This document shows, piece by piece, positions 33,056 through 41,787 of a stretch of 64,000 bases of DNA (within the stretch, counting starts at the first letter, position 1; every line of letters begins with the position of its first letter). The notes beneath the pieces are model-generated. The model saw nothing but the letters and a program-made list of their open reading frames with translations. It did not search any database and had not been told where the DNA came from. Origin of the DNA: SVTX01 sp045660325 (GTDB lineage: Bacteria; Bacillota; Clostridia; Oscillospirales; CAG-272); contig JAZRDO010000003.1 of NCBI GenBank assembly GCA_045660325.1, positions 1 to 64,000 of the forward strand, in the 5' to 3' direction. The position numbers and the translations under genes were made by a program.

Positions 33056-33617
33056 TTTTATTCTCCAATCTGTTTATTGTAAAATACTTTAATATCGCGA
33101 TCTGCGTTTTCGCATCCCGTATCTCTCCCGATAAAACCATTTCGAGCGCGTCCTCGAATTTAACCGTACGGCATTCGAGAAATTCATCATCGTCGGGGTT
33201 ACTCTTCCCGAAATTCAGATTTGTTGCAAGGAAGAGATGAATCACCTCGTCAAGAATCGCAGGGGAGGGGAAGATCTCGCCGAGATACTTTACGTTGTCC
33301 GACGTAGCGCCTGTCTCTTCCTTAAGCTCTCGCATAGCGGCGGATAAAAGGTCGCCGTCTTTACTTTCAAGCTTTCCTGCGGGGATCTCAAGAGTGATCT
33401 TTTCGTGGGGATAGCGGTATTGACTAACGAGAATTATTTTTCCGTCGTCAGTTACTGGGAGAACGCAAACGCCTCCGTTGTGGCGGCAGTATTCTCTCAT
33501 AGCGCGGCTGCCGTTCGGTAATTCAACCGTGTCGTGATAGAGACGGATGATCTTGCCGTCGAAAATTTTCTTCTCGTCGACCGTTTTTTCTAAAAGATGA
33601 TCAAATTTGTTATCCAT
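33048..33617 (-). CDS. NUDIX hydrolase, ADP-ribose pyrophosphatase type
   Basis: A protein of about 189 residues. VCVLPVTDDGKIILVSQYRYP and EIPAGKLES are the usual start of ADP-ribose pyrophosphatases, which split ADP-ribose to AMP and ribose 5-phosphate. The Nudix box is GKLESKDGDLLSAAM then RELKEETGA; the catalytic RE-x2-EE part is intact, while the first conserved Glu is shifted or replaced by Asp. Pairing with ribokinase is sensible because both enzymes yield ribose 5-phosphate. I choose ATG 33617, preceded by AAAGG; the longer frame to 33713 has no ribosome site. Confidence 0.88.
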   Translation of the reverse strand: MDNKFDHLLEKTVDEKKIFDGKIIRLYHDTVELPNGSRAMREYCRHNGGVCVLPVTDDGKIILVSQYRYPHEKITLEIPAGKLESKDGDLLSAAMRELKEETGATSDNVKYLGEIFPSPAILDEVIHLFLATNLNFGKSNPDDDEFLECRTVKFEDALEMVLSGEIRDAKTQIAILKYFTINRLENKNG

Positions 33618-33685
33618 AATTTCAAAGCCTTTAAAACATATTAAATACATTATAAAACTTTTTTCTGCTTTTGTAAAGTCAAATA

Positions 33686-33714
33686 TTGAAAAAATATTAT
33701 TTTTGTGGTACAAT
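33686..33714 (+). promoter_or_regulatory. Promoter of tcdA
   Basis: TTGAAA (33686-33691), 17 bases, TACAAT (33709-33714), about 30 bases before the gene. Confidence 0.75.
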
Positions 33715-33744
33715 ATATACAGTAAATCCTAAAGGAGCGAAAAA

Positions 33745-34458
33745 ATGTCTGTAAAGGAGCAATTTATAAGAGGCGTCGGCGTGCTTGGCGAGGACGGAAT
33801 CGAAAAATTGAATAATACGAAGGTCATTGTTTTCGGCGTAGGCGGTGTCGGCGGATTTTGCGCTGAAGCTCTCTGCCGCGCGGGAGTCGGACGAATTGAT
33901 TTAGTTGACGGCGACGTCGTGTCGGTGTCAAATCTCAACAGACAGATCATAGCGCTCCATTCTACTATCGGTAAGCCGAAGGTTGACGTCTTGCGAGAAA
34001 GAATCCTCGATATTAATCCCGAGTGTCAGGTAGAAGCAATAAAGCTGTTCTATTTACCTGAAAATGCAGATCAGATTGACCTTACACAGTACGACTATAT
34101 CGTTGATGCGGTAGATACGGTTTCTGCGAAGCTTGAGATCATTACACGCGCGGATGCGGCGGGAATTCCTATCATTTCCGCTATGGGAGCAGGGAACAAG
34201 CTTGATCCTACGCGCTTTGAGGTGTCGGACATTTATAAGACCAGCGTTTGCCCGCTTTCAAGAATTATTCGCCGTGAGCTAAAGGCAAGAGGAGTAAAGA
34301 AGCTAAAGGTGGTTTACTCTAAGGAAGAGCCGAGACAGAATATGGGAATTGACAGTGAGAGTAAAAAGCCGATTCCGTCGAGCTTGTCCTTTGTCCCCTC
34401 GGTTATGGGACTTATTATGGCTGGCGAGATCATCGCGGATATTACAGGCGTTAAATAA
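33745..34458 (+). CDS. tcdA: tRNA threonylcarbamoyladenosine dehydratase TcdA
   Basis: A 237-residue E1-like (ThiF fold) enzyme that uses ATP to dehydrate t6A37 to the cyclic form ct6A in ANN-decoding tRNAs. The N-terminal IRGVGVLGEDGIEKL, the glycine-rich ATP site VFGVGGVGGFCAEALCRAGV (about residues 30-49), NLNRQIIALHSTIGKPKVDV and VDAVDTVSAKL are typical. The C-terminal SLSFVPSVMGLIMAGEI matches the TcdA/CsdL subgroup rather than ThiF or MoeB, and no ThiS or MoaD partner is nearby. AAAGGAG precedes the ATG. Confidence 0.9.
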   Translation: MSVKEQFIRGVGVLGEDGIEKLNNTKVIVFGVGGVGGFCAEALCRAGVGRIDLVDGDVVSVSNLNRQIIALHSTIGKPKVDVLRERILDINPECQVEAIKLFYLPENADQIDLTQYDYIVDAVDTVSAKLEIITRADAAGIPIISAMGAGNKLDPTRFEVSDIYKTSVCPLSRIIRRELKARGVKKLKVVYSKEEPRQNMGIDSESKKPIPSSLSFVPSVMGLIMAGEIIADITGVK

Positions 34459-34503
34459 TTGTAAATTTTTTTGAGAAAAATATATTTTTAATGTAAAAAG
34501 GAC

Positions 34504-34532
34504 TTGACAAATCCAACTTTATACTATATAAT
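34504..34532 (+). promoter_or_regulatory. Promoter of yceD-rpmF
   Basis: TTGACA (34504-34509), 17 bases, TATAAT (34527-34532): a full consensus, in keeping with ribosomal protein expression. Confidence 0.88.
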
Positions 34533-34574
34533 ATTTTAAGTCGCGTTTTGATGAAAAGAAAGGAGTTTTAGTGT

Positions 34575-35093
34575 ATGATTCTTGATATGGGTCCTCTGCT
34601 TCGCGGAGAAATTAACCGTATGAATTTTGAGTACACCCTGACTCCCATTCCTATGAACAGAATCGAGTTTTGTGACAATGCGCACGTGTCGGGATACATT
34701 ACCGACGAGGGTGGTTATATGCACCTTTTAGCGCGCACACGTCTTGAATTTATCGCGCAGTGCGATAGATGCCTTGAGGAAACTCGCGGAGAATTCGTTC
34801 TCGAATTTGAGAGAACGGTTGCCGCAGAAGGTACGCTTACCGAAGAGCAGATCGAGGATAACGTAGACGAGTTTGTCATAATCGAAAAGGGAAAGCTTGA
34901 CATTGACGAGCAGCTCACAGAGGCGCTCTTGCTTGACTTCCCGAGAAAGATTCTCTGCTCGGAGGATTGTCCCGGTCTTTGCTTCAAGTGTGGAAAGAAC
35001 TTAAAGTATGGCAAGTGTAATTGCACTACAAAGGAGATCGATCCAAGACTTGCAGTGCTTGCAACTCTGCTTGAGAATAAGGACGAGGAATAA
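34575..35093 (+). CDS. YceD family protein (DUF177)
   Basis: A 172-residue protein of the YceD/DUF177 family, which is generally encoded upstream of rpmF; a role in 23S rRNA or 50S metabolism has been proposed for the family. The central CDRCLEETRGEFVLEFE is typical. Near the C-terminus CSEDCPGLCFKCGKNL and KCNC add several cysteines that may hold a zinc ion. AAAGGAG lies upstream of the start. rpmF follows after 113 bases. Confidence 0.9.
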   Translation: MILDMGPLLRGEINRMNFEYTLTPIPMNRIEFCDNAHVSGYITDEGGYMHLLARTRLEFIAQCDRCLEETRGEFVLEFERTVAAEGTLTEEQIEDNVDEFVIIEKGKLDIDEQLTEALLLDFPRKILCSEDCPGLCFKCGKNLKYGKCNCTTKEIDPRLAVLATLLENKDEE

Positions 35094-35206
35094 TCAAAGT
35101 TCGTGATACCCGAAATATCGGGTTACAAAATAGTTAAAAAAATAAATTTATTTATATTCGGACAGAGTTCCGCCTTTGGCGTACCTGTGCGAGAGGAGGT
35201 TTCAAG

Positions 35207-35401
35207 ATGGCAGTACCGAAGAAGAAAGTTTCTGCAGCTCGCAGAGACAAGAGAAGAAGCAACAACAGCAAGCTCACACTTCCTGGCCTTGTAAAGTGCT
35301 CTAACCCCGCTTGTAACGAAATGCTCAAGCCCCACTGCGTATGCAAGGTTTGCGGTTTCTACGGTGGTAAGAAGGTTCTTAACGTTAAGGAAGAGGCTTA
35401 A
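35207..35401 (+). CDS. rpmF: 50S ribosomal protein L32
   Basis: A 64-residue protein of normal length. MAVPKKKVSAARRDKRRSNN is the conserved basic start. CSNPAC and CVCKVCG form the four-cysteine zinc ribbon of the C+ form of L32. GAGGAGG precedes the ATG. The gene follows yceD and ends at a strong terminator; plsX, often next in other Firmicutes, is absent. Confidence 0.97.
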   Translation: MAVPKKKVSAARRDKRRSNNSKLTLPGLVKCSNPACNEMLKPHCVCKVCGFYGGKKVLNVKEEA

Positions 35402-35424
35402 TTCTACCTAAAAAGAGAATAGAG

Positions 35425-35457
35425 AAAAGGATTTCCAATTTGGAAATCCTTTTTCTT
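35425..35457 (+). terminator. Terminator of yceD-rpmF
   Basis: AAAAGGATTTCCA / TGGAAATCCTTTT with an ATT loop, followed by TTCTTT. Confidence 0.88.
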
Positions 35458-35468
35458 TATCCATATAA

Positions 35469-35494
35469 AAAACGGCGGTTTTAACCGCCGTTTT
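35469..35494. terminator. Second hairpin, terminator of the convergent transaminase gene
   Basis: AAAACGGCGGTT / AACCGCCGTTTT with two bases between the arms. On the minus strand it follows the stop of the transaminase and is trailed by TTTTATATGG. Confidence 0.8.
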
Positions 35495-35501
35495 AGTTAT
35501 T

Positions 35502-36347
35502 TTAGTTTGTTTCCTCGATATACTTGTTCATAAGGTATTCCTGAAGAGCTGCGAGCTTTTCGGGAGCCTTACCGCCAACGGGCTTGCCGTCAACAGTACC
35601 GCATACCATACAAGGACCTGTTGTAGAGGAAATGATAATCTCCTGAGCCTCCATAAGATCGTCAAGTGTGAATGGAGTTTCGCTTGTGGGAATTCCGAGC
35701 TCCTTGCAAGCTGCGAGAAGGTGCGCGCGTGCAACACCGGGAAGAATGAGCTCGTCTGTGGGAGGAGTCTGGAATACGCCGTCCTTATTGATAATGTTGC
35801 AGTTAGCGTGAGAGCATTCTGTTACTCTGCCGCCATCGCGGTAGAGGATAGTCTCGTAAACGCCTGCCTTTTCAGCCTTCTGCGCGTAGATAACGCTGGG
35901 GAGAAGATTGAGTGTCTTGATGTTGCAGTAGTAGAATCTCTTGTCGGGCTCTGTTACCGCGTCAACTCTCTTTGTCATATCCTTGATCTTACCGGGGCGG
36001 AGAATTACCCAAAGGTTAGCCTGCATATCGTCGGGATATGTGTGGTTTCTTACGTGAGTTCCACGAGTGATCTGCCAGTAGCAGAACTGATCGGGGGAGT
36101 CGAGCTTCTGGATAAGATCATTGAGAATGTCGTAGATCTCTTCCTTTGTGTAGGGAATGTTGATGCCAAGCTCACGAGCACCGTTGAACATTCTGTTGAT
36201 GTGCTCATCGTAAGCAAAGATCTTGTAGTTGCGAACCATACAGAATTCGTAAACACCGTCGCCGAAGAAGTGAACTCTGTCGTTAAAGGGAATGGTCATC
36301 TCATCAAGAGGACCGTATGTGCCGTTATAATATCCTAAATTTTTCAT
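35502..36347 (-). CDS. D-amino-acid transaminase (class IV aminotransferase)
   Basis: A PLP enzyme of about 281 residues. The N-terminal YYNGTYGPLDEMTIPFNDR and the PLP-lysine region FYYCNIKTLNLLPSVIYAQK (Lys near residue 145) match D-alanine transaminases. GRVTECSHANCNII and LILPGVARAHLL follow as usual. It interconverts D-alanine and D-glutamate with their keto acids, supplying D-amino acids for peptidoglycan. I choose ATG 36347, with GGAGG seven bases upstream; six additional codons in frame have no ribosome site. A branched-chain transaminase is a less likely alternative. Confidence 0.88.
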   Translation of the reverse strand: MKNLGYYNGTYGPLDEMTIPFNDRVHFFGDGVYEFCMVRNYKIFAYDEHINRMFNGARELGINIPYTKEEIYDILNDLIQKLDSPDQFCYWQITRGTHVRNHTYPDDMQANLWVILRPGKIKDMTKRVDAVTEPDKRFYYCNIKTLNLLPSVIYAQKAEKAGVYETILYRDGGRVTECSHANCNIINKDGVFQTPPTDELILPGVARAHLLAACKELGIPTSETPFTLDDLMEAQEIIISSTTGPCMVCGTVDGKPVGGKAPEKLAALQEYLMNKYIEETN

Positions 36348-36449
36348 AATTACCTCCAATTTCATTTATATTATATGATCTTATAATCTTCACTAAACCT
36401 ATTTTATCATAAATCGGCTTTTGTGTCAAGAAAAAAAGATTGTTTATTA

Positions 36450-36478
36450 TTGACTTTTTATTTACAAAATGGTAGAAT
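36450..36478 (+). promoter_or_regulatory. Promoter of dus-regulator operon
   Basis: TTGACT (36450-36455), 17 bases, TAGAAT (36473-36478). Confidence 0.75.
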
Positions 36479-36514
36479 TAATATATTAAAGACAAACGTA
36501 AAGAAAGAATAGAT

Positions 36515-37543
36515 ATGAGCTTAAAAATAGGAAAAACAGAACTTGAGCATGGTCTTATGTTAGCCCCTATGGCAGGCGTTACTGACTACTCCTTCCGCCG
36601 ACTTTGTCGCGAGGCGGGGGCAGAGTGGATCGTCAGCGAGATGCTTTCTGCAAAGGCGCTTTGCTATGAGCAAAATACGAATAAGACCAATCCCAATACA
36701 ATGAAGACGGCAAGAATTGCTAAGATATCGGAGGGCGAATCCCCTATGGCGGTGCAGCTTTTCGGCTCTGAGCCTCATTTTTTCGCGGAGGCTGCAAGAA
36801 TGCTTGAAACGGGTAAATACCGTGGCTTTGATTCGGTTGAGAAGCCTGCTGCTATTGATATTAATATGGGCTGTCCCGTGCATAAGGTCGTTTCCTGCGG
36901 AGAGGGAAGCGCTCTTATGAAGAATCCTGCGCTCGTATACGACATAGTTAAGGCTACAGTCGGTGCGCTTGAGGATACGCCCGTAACGGTCAAGATCCGC
37001 GCGGGATTCTCGGAAAGCACGAAGAATGCCGTTGAGATTGCAAGAGCAATAGAGGAGGCGGGAGCCGCCCTTGTTTGCGTTCACGGACGAACACGCGAGC
37101 AGATGTATTCGGGTCGCGCAGACCTTGATATTATCGCGTCTGTTAAGGATTCGCTCAAAATTCCCGTCGTTGGAAACGGAGATATAAATTGCGCCAAGGA
37201 CGGACTTCGTATGTTTGAATATACGGGATGCGACGGAATTATGGTAGGACGCGGCGCTACGGGTAACCCGTGGATATTTACACAACTGAAGAACGCCTTA
37301 TGCGGCAAGGAAATAGACGATATATCCATTCGTGAGAGAATGGATATGGCGATCCGTCATCTTGACCTTATGATCGAGTATAAGGGAGAGTATCTGGCGG
37401 GTGCTGACGGCAAGAAGCACGCGGCGTGGTATACGCGTAACATACGCGGATCCGCGGCGCTTCGCAATCAGCTTATGTGTGCCGAGGACGTGCATGAAAT
37501 GAAGAAAATACTTGACGATATTGGAAACAGTTCCGAGGAATAA
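36515..37543 (+). CDS. dusB: tRNA-dihydrouridine synthase (DusB-like)
   Basis: A 342-residue FMN enzyme that reduces uridines in the tRNA D-loop. The TIM-barrel start LMLAPMAGVTDYSFRRLCREAG, the signature IDINMGCPVHKVVSCGEGSAL with the catalytic Cys (near 115-121), VKIRAGF, VHGRTREQMYSGRADL and PVVGNGDINCAKDGLRM are all present. The following regulator gene begins 10 bases after the stop, a dus-regulator pairing that recalls the dusB-fis arrangement of proteobacteria only superficially. Confidence 0.94.
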   Translation: MSLKIGKTELEHGLMLAPMAGVTDYSFRRLCREAGAEWIVSEMLSAKALCYEQNTNKTNPNTMKTARIAKISEGESPMAVQLFGSEPHFFAEAARMLETGKYRGFDSVEKPAAIDINMGCPVHKVVSCGEGSALMKNPALVYDIVKATVGALEDTPVTVKIRAGFSESTKNAVEIARAIEEAGAALVCVHGRTREQMYSGRADLDIIASVKDSLKIPVVGNGDINCAKDGLRMFEYTGCDGIMVGRGATGNPWIFTQLKNALCGKEIDDISIRERMDMAIRHLDLMIEYKGEYLAGADGKKHAAWYTRNIRGSAALRNQLMCAEDVHEMKKILDDIGNSSEE

Positions 37544-37553
37544 GGGGGATAGG

Positions 37554-38318
37554 ATGAACATTAACGGCTTGGTTTTGACCGACAACGAAAAGTTTGCCAG
37601 AATGCTTCAGCACGAAATGTCGTATATGAGAATTTCCCTTGAGGTCATTTCCGACGAAGATCAGACACCGCAAAATCCCGATTTCAAGGTTGTTTTAGCC
37701 GACCTTGATTTTTGTGGCAACGGCAAGCTTTCCTCAGTCCTTGACGGTTATAATATCGCCGATCTGCAAAGGAGCAGAGATTTTGTCTCGAATGGTGAGG
37801 TATTGATTATCGGTTGGTCGCGCGCTGATACTCCCGAATATTTTTCGGATTTTTATAAATGCTCGGCATTCTTGCGCCGCCCGTTTTTGATGGCTGATCT
37901 GAGATACATAGTATCGGGTTACTTTGCTCTTGATAACGTAGCACACGAGGATATTTCGGTAAACAACCGTCTTGGGGGTTACCTTTCATATATTTCAAGG
38001 CTTCGCACAATTTCCGAGTCGCAGGTAAGGAGCAGCGACGATGGAAATGAAAGACATTTAACCGTTGATAAGGAAAGTATGACCGCTATATACGGCGAGA
38101 TGAAATTCCCCTTGAGTGAATACGAATATAAGACCTTAAGCCTGCTTTGTGAGAAGCGGGGAGAGGTAGTAAGTCGAGAGGATATTGCAAGGCTTTTGCA
38201 ATTTGATTCGGGAAATATGGGCGACGTATATATTTGTCATTTAAGAAAAAAGATAGACAATACGTTAGGAATAAAGCTTATAACCACCGTAAGAGGCAAG
38301 GGATATATGCTGAAATAA
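37554..38318 (+). CDS. OmpR/PhoB-type winged-helix regulator with atypical receiver-like domain
   Basis: A protein of about 254 residues. The C-terminal winged helix (about 155-254) is clear: FPLSEYEYKTLSLLCEKRGEVVSREDI and VYICHLRKKIDN then TVRGKGYMLK. The N-terminal part (1-115) has the size and order of a receiver domain: LTDNEKF at strand 1, VVLADLDF at the phosphorylation site and FLRRPF where K-P is usual. The acidic pocket and the Lys are altered, so phosphorylation is doubtful. No histidine kinase is nearby. The ATG at 37554 follows GGGGGAT; frames further upstream lie inside dus. Confidence 0.85.
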   Translation: MNINGLVLTDNEKFARMLQHEMSYMRISLEVISDEDQTPQNPDFKVVLADLDFCGNGKLSSVLDGYNIADLQRSRDFVSNGEVLIIGWSRADTPEYFSDFYKCSAFLRRPFLMADLRYIVSGYFALDNVAHEDISVNNRLGGYLSYISRLRTISESQVRSSDDGNERHLTVDKESMTAIYGEMKFPLSEYEYKTLSLLCEKRGEVVSREDIARLLQFDSGNMGDVYICHLRKKIDNTLGIKLITTVRGKGYMLK

Positions 38319-38348
38319 AAAAGCATCGGATATTTCCGATGCTTTTTT
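38317..38348. terminator. Bidirectional terminator
   Basis: AAAAAAGCATCGGA / TCCGATGCTTTTTT with a TATT loop between two convergent genes. It overlaps the last codon of the minus-strand gene by two bases. Confidence 0.85.
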
Positions 38349-40725
38349 ATTCTGTCAGGAAGTTGTATTCAAGATACTTGATATTGGGATATCCGTTTTT
38401 CTCGTTAGCCGCCTCTTGATTTATCTTACCGAAGATAAGCTTACATTCGCCTTGTCGCAAATGCATATCAATGGCGGTGTAAACGCATCCTTTGAAGTTA
38501 ACGTAGCGCGAGGAGAGAATGTTGCGTTTTCTATCGTACGGATTAAATGCCTGAGCCTTCAATTTTCCTTTTATAAAGGCAAATCCGTGATATTCCTCGC
38601 TTGAGGTGTTCGAGAAAAAGAAAAGATCAAGCGCGTCTATTTTTTTGTGTATATTATTGACCAAACCGCCGTACGGAAATTCCTTGTGCATTCCAAGACC
38701 CTTGAAGTCGTAAAACGTGGTGTTATATCCGTTTGAGTTCATCATTTTAGGCAGATTAGTCATATAAAGATCAAGAGGCGTATCCGCTTCCTCAACAAGC
38801 TGCTTTATAAGACTCGGTTGAACGTGCAGGCTTCCGTCTGCGGCGGTTTTGGAGGGAGGTATATAGTATGCGCGCCCGCCGTTTGCGTTTGTATTTAAGA
38901 AATACGGACGGATAACGTTGGGATTTGTTGCATCATCACCGAAGATATCCGAGAAAACCTTCAAAAGATCCGCATCGTTTTTGTTAACGTACTCGCCGAG
39001 GAAGTTGTATTCTCCTCGGATAGCGTTATTGGAGAGATCCGTCTCCTTGGCGTATTTCGGTAGCATAACGGTTGCTACCACAGTACCGCCCGCCTCGTAA
39101 AATTCCTTGACCTTATTTATGATCTTAAGGCTTGTTATGTTCGCGCCCGGAAGGAAGAGTATCCTACATTCCATTCCGGTTTTCTCAAAAATAAGCCTTT
39201 TTCCGTCAACGCGGCAATTGTTCGTCAGATCGTCGGGATGAATGTACATTGCATCCTGCGCGCAGTTTACGGAAAGAATACTCATAAGAGTCATATAATC
39301 GTTTTGCACCTGATATGGGGGATACTCAAACTTCGTTTCGTTTCTTTGGTAGAAATTTACGTTAGCCTGGATTGCATTTACGGGGTAAAGGATCGCGATG
39401 TCCGACACGCATTTTCCGAGAGAAAGCACGGACTGTGTGCTTGTGGCAAAGGAGCAGAAGCTATTTGACGCGTCGTTATTTCTTATTTTATAAATAGACT
39501 TTTCGCGATTAGTTACCTGTTTTATCGTAGGCGCATGAATGAGCAGCCTGTTAACACCCTGCGCGTAAGCGTTTATTGCTTCATTATAGACGATTTCAAC
39601 GCTGTTTTTATAGTAGTCTCGGAAAATATCGCAGTAAATATGCTTTCCGTTGGTGTTTTCGGTTGCGGGAATAGCGAGCTTGATCGAGTTTGTTCCGTAC
39701 ATATATGCCTTGTCGAGCACCGCGCAATCCGAAGCATTTTTGATCGCGTCTCCGAAAAGCCACGCGTTTGCGGGGATCTTGGGCTCACACATGGAATAAA
39801 TGTGTTCAATTTTATTGCTTGAGGCAAAGTCGCGTATTGCCGTGATAACACCCTCGCGGAACATTTCCGCGCGAACGGTCAGAAGACAGCTTTTTACGTT
39901 TGCCGTTATCTCTCCTATACTCGTATAAAGGGAATCGTAAAATTCGTACGGCTCGGCATTGTATGTATCTATAAACCTTTGATTGATGCCGCTATCCCAG
40001 TCGCGTCTGTTTGGAGCATCAAAGCACAGCTCGGGCACGTAGAGAAGGGAAATGGTTTTGCCAAGCTCGTTTCTTACCGACTCACCCAAAAGATCTATTA
40101 CGTAGCCTATATACCTTGTGTAAGCATCCTTTGAAAGACGGTTCACGCAGGTGGGCTCGCGGTCAAATTCAAGGTCCTTTTTCTCGCAAACGTAGTAATT
40201 TACGAGCCAATTTCCGTCGGGAAGGCAATAGTCAAGTACGCCGTTCGCTACCTTATCCGTGAGGTTTATTCTTTCGCCGAATATTTCGTCGTAGGCGGTT
40301 ATCGCCATTGTCGTATTCACGTCTACGGCTTTATGAATATGCTCGTGTGCGCTATGAAAGTATTCAAGCCTTGTGAGAACGTTAGCGAGAATTTCCTTGT
40401 CGCAGTTATCACGGAGAAAATACGATTTTTCTATAACTCGCTGGAGGTTTAAGCCAACCTTGACGTTATTTTCTTTGGCGATCGGAATAAGTTTTGCATA
40501 GAAATCGGTTAAGAACTTAAAAATGCTCTTTGAGGGGAGGATGCCGTCGGAAATGGAGGGAATAATGCAGCTTATATTGTTCTTGCGGCACATTTTGACA
40601 GTTTCTTCAATTTTAAGCTTTTCAACGTTGAAGTGATTGATGTCAAAAAAGGCGTAAATATAGGAGTCGCCGTCGGGATGCTTGAATTTTCTTACAAGGT
40701 CTCCTATGCGCTTATACGTTGGCAT
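38347..40725 (-). CDS. Large putative glycoside hydrolase-like protein
   Basis: A 792-residue cytoplasmic protein without signal peptide. The N-terminal half reads like a TIM barrel (for example IPIAKENNVKVGLNLQRVIE). Around residues 440-560 there is a segment IAILYPVNAIQANVNFY, then YPPYQVQNDYMTLMSILS, then RILFLPGANITSLKII and YEAGGTVVATV. This resembles the beta-galactosidase trimerisation or GH106-like domain that follows such barrels. I cannot name the family or identify catalytic acids. AAGGAGG lies close to the ATG. It stands alone on the minus strand, and no sugar transporter is linked directly. Confidence 0.6.
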   Translation of the reverse strand: MPTYKRIGDLVRKFKHPDGDSYIYAFFDINHFNVEKLKIEETVKMCRKNNISCIIPSISDGILPSKSIFKFLTDFYAKLIPIAKENNVKVGLNLQRVIEKSYFLRDNCDKEILANVLTRLEYFHSAHEHIHKAVDVNTTMAITAYDEIFGERINLTDKVANGVLDYCLPDGNWLVNYYVCEKKDLEFDREPTCVNRLSKDAYTRYIGYVIDLLGESVRNELGKTISLLYVPELCFDAPNRRDWDSGINQRFIDTYNAEPYEFYDSLYTSIGEITANVKSCLLTVRAEMFREGVITAIRDFASSNKIEHIYSMCEPKIPANAWLFGDAIKNASDCAVLDKAYMYGTNSIKLAIPATENTNGKHIYCDIFRDYYKNSVEIVYNEAINAYAQGVNRLLIHAPTIKQVTNREKSIYKIRNNDASNSFCSFATSTQSVLSLGKCVSDIAILYPVNAIQANVNFYQRNETKFEYPPYQVQNDYMTLMSILSVNCAQDAMYIHPDDLTNNCRVDGKRLIFEKTGMECRILFLPGANITSLKIINKVKEFYEAGGTVVATVMLPKYAKETDLSNNAIRGEYNFLGEYVNKNDADLLKVFSDIFGDDATNPNVIRPYFLNTNANGGRAYYIPPSKTAADGSLHVQPSLIKQLVEEADTPLDLYMTNLPKMMNSNGYNTTFYDFKGLGMHKEFPYGGLVNNIHKKIDALDLFFFSNTSSEEYHGFAFIKGKLKAQAFNPYDRKRNILSSRYVNFKGCVYTAIDMHLRQGECKLIFGKINQEAANEKNGYPNIKYLEYNFLTE

Positions 40726-40803
40726 TATGCATTCCTCCTTCTCTCAAATTATACGCTAATTATATCATACAGCATAAAATATGTCAATAAATTATCGAAA
40801 AAA

Positions 40804-40827
40804 AGAAGCTCTCACAAGAGAGCTTCT
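40804..40827 (-). terminator. Terminator of the SH3 lipoprotein gene
   Basis: AGAAGCTCTC / GAGAGCTTCT with an ACAA-type loop. On the minus strand the stem is followed by TTTTTTCG. Confidence 0.82.
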
Positions 40828-40843
40828 GTAAGTTAAAATTCAA

Positions 40844-41527
40844 TTATTCTGCTTCTTCGATGGGTGTTTCTGAGAAGTACTGAGAATCGTTTGTGATGTA
40901 GTATTCTCCCTTGGGTGTGTACTTACCCTCAAACTCGATCTTGTACCAGCCGCTTTCTGTGTTTTCAGCGATAACCTTGATTTCGTCGCCAACACTGATG
41001 TATCCAACTGCTTCGTTCTCGGTTGTGGGAACAAGTCTTACCTTGAGAGAGCCCTTAGCGTAAAGTGTCTTTGTTACTTCAGTAAAGCCGTGATCGGGAT
41101 CTGTAATAGCGGTTACGAGAGTGGACTTAACGTACCATTCCTTTTCTTCGAATGTAACCTTGAACCACTTGTACTCTACGTCGTTGGAGTCGATAGCGGA
41201 CTCGTTGCTTTCAGCGATCTTTACAAGCTCTGTGCCTGTGGGAACGGACTTCTTTGCAACACTGGCAGCAAAGCTGGGCGTTTCTCTTAAGTTAAGATCC
41301 TTGATTGCGAAAACAGTAATGGGAGTTTCAAGCTCTGTGAATGTATATGTAGGATCCTCAGGCTCAGTGTTGCCGCCTGTTGTATCGTCTGTGTCATCTG
41401 TGGGGTTTTCAACCACGGGGGGATTCTTTTTGCCTGTTGTCTCGTCCTCTTCTGTGCCGTTGTTGCAAGCTACCAAAACAACTGAAAAAATAAGTAATGC
41501 CGCCAGAATTAATGCTATTTTCTTCAT
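40844..41527 (-). CDS. Lipoprotein with two bacterial SH3-like domains
   Basis: A surface lipoprotein of about 227 residues. The signal peptide MKKIALILAALLIFSVVLVA ends in a lipobox with Cys21. A Thr/Asp/Pro-rich spacer (22-62) is followed by two SH3b-type repeats: the first begins FAIKDLNLRETPSFAASV (about 72-140), the second KTLYAKGSLKVRLVP then GYISVGDEIKVI (about 150-215). Such domains bind cell-wall peptides or carbohydrates. ATG 41527 is chosen because AGGAGG lies just upstream. The codon bias indicates good expression. Confidence 0.88.
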   Translation of the reverse strand: MKKIALILAALLIFSVVLVACNNGTEEDETTGKKNPPVVENPTDDTDDTTGGNTEPEDPTYTFTELETPITVFAIKDLNLRETPSFAASVAKKSVPTGTELVKIAESNESAIDSNDVEYKWFKVTFEEKEWYVKSTLVTAITDPDHGFTEVTKTLYAKGSLKVRLVPTTENEAVGYISVGDEIKVIAENTESGWYKIEFEGKYTPKGEYYITNDSQYFSETPIEEAE

Positions 41528-41587
41528 TTTTTGTCCTCCTGTTTTTTGTGTAAATATCAAAATTTACACTGATATTTATATGATATA

Positions 41588-41616
41588 ATTATATCATAAT
41601 TCGTAAAATTTGTCAA
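41588..41616 (-). promoter_or_regulatory. Promoter of the SH3 lipoprotein gene
   Basis: On the minus strand TTGACA (41616-41611), 17 bases, TATAAT (41593-41588): full consensus. Confidence 0.87.
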
Positions 41617-41724
41617 TAATAAAGGTATATATTTTCGTGAAAATTTTTACTGATTTTGCTAAAATTTTCATCTTGAAAAAACGGCTCTTGCATTGAAAAT
41701 TTACAGGAAATTTTTGCCTCTCGG

Positions 41725-41754
41725 TTGACATTTTTGATGCCCTTGTGTTATAAT
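41725..41754 (+). promoter_or_regulatory. Promoter of polA
   Basis: TTGACA (41725-41730), 18 bases, TATAAT (41749-41754). Confidence 0.82.
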
Positions 41755-41787
41755 GAAATATATAAATTTAAAGTTAAGGAAAAGCTT

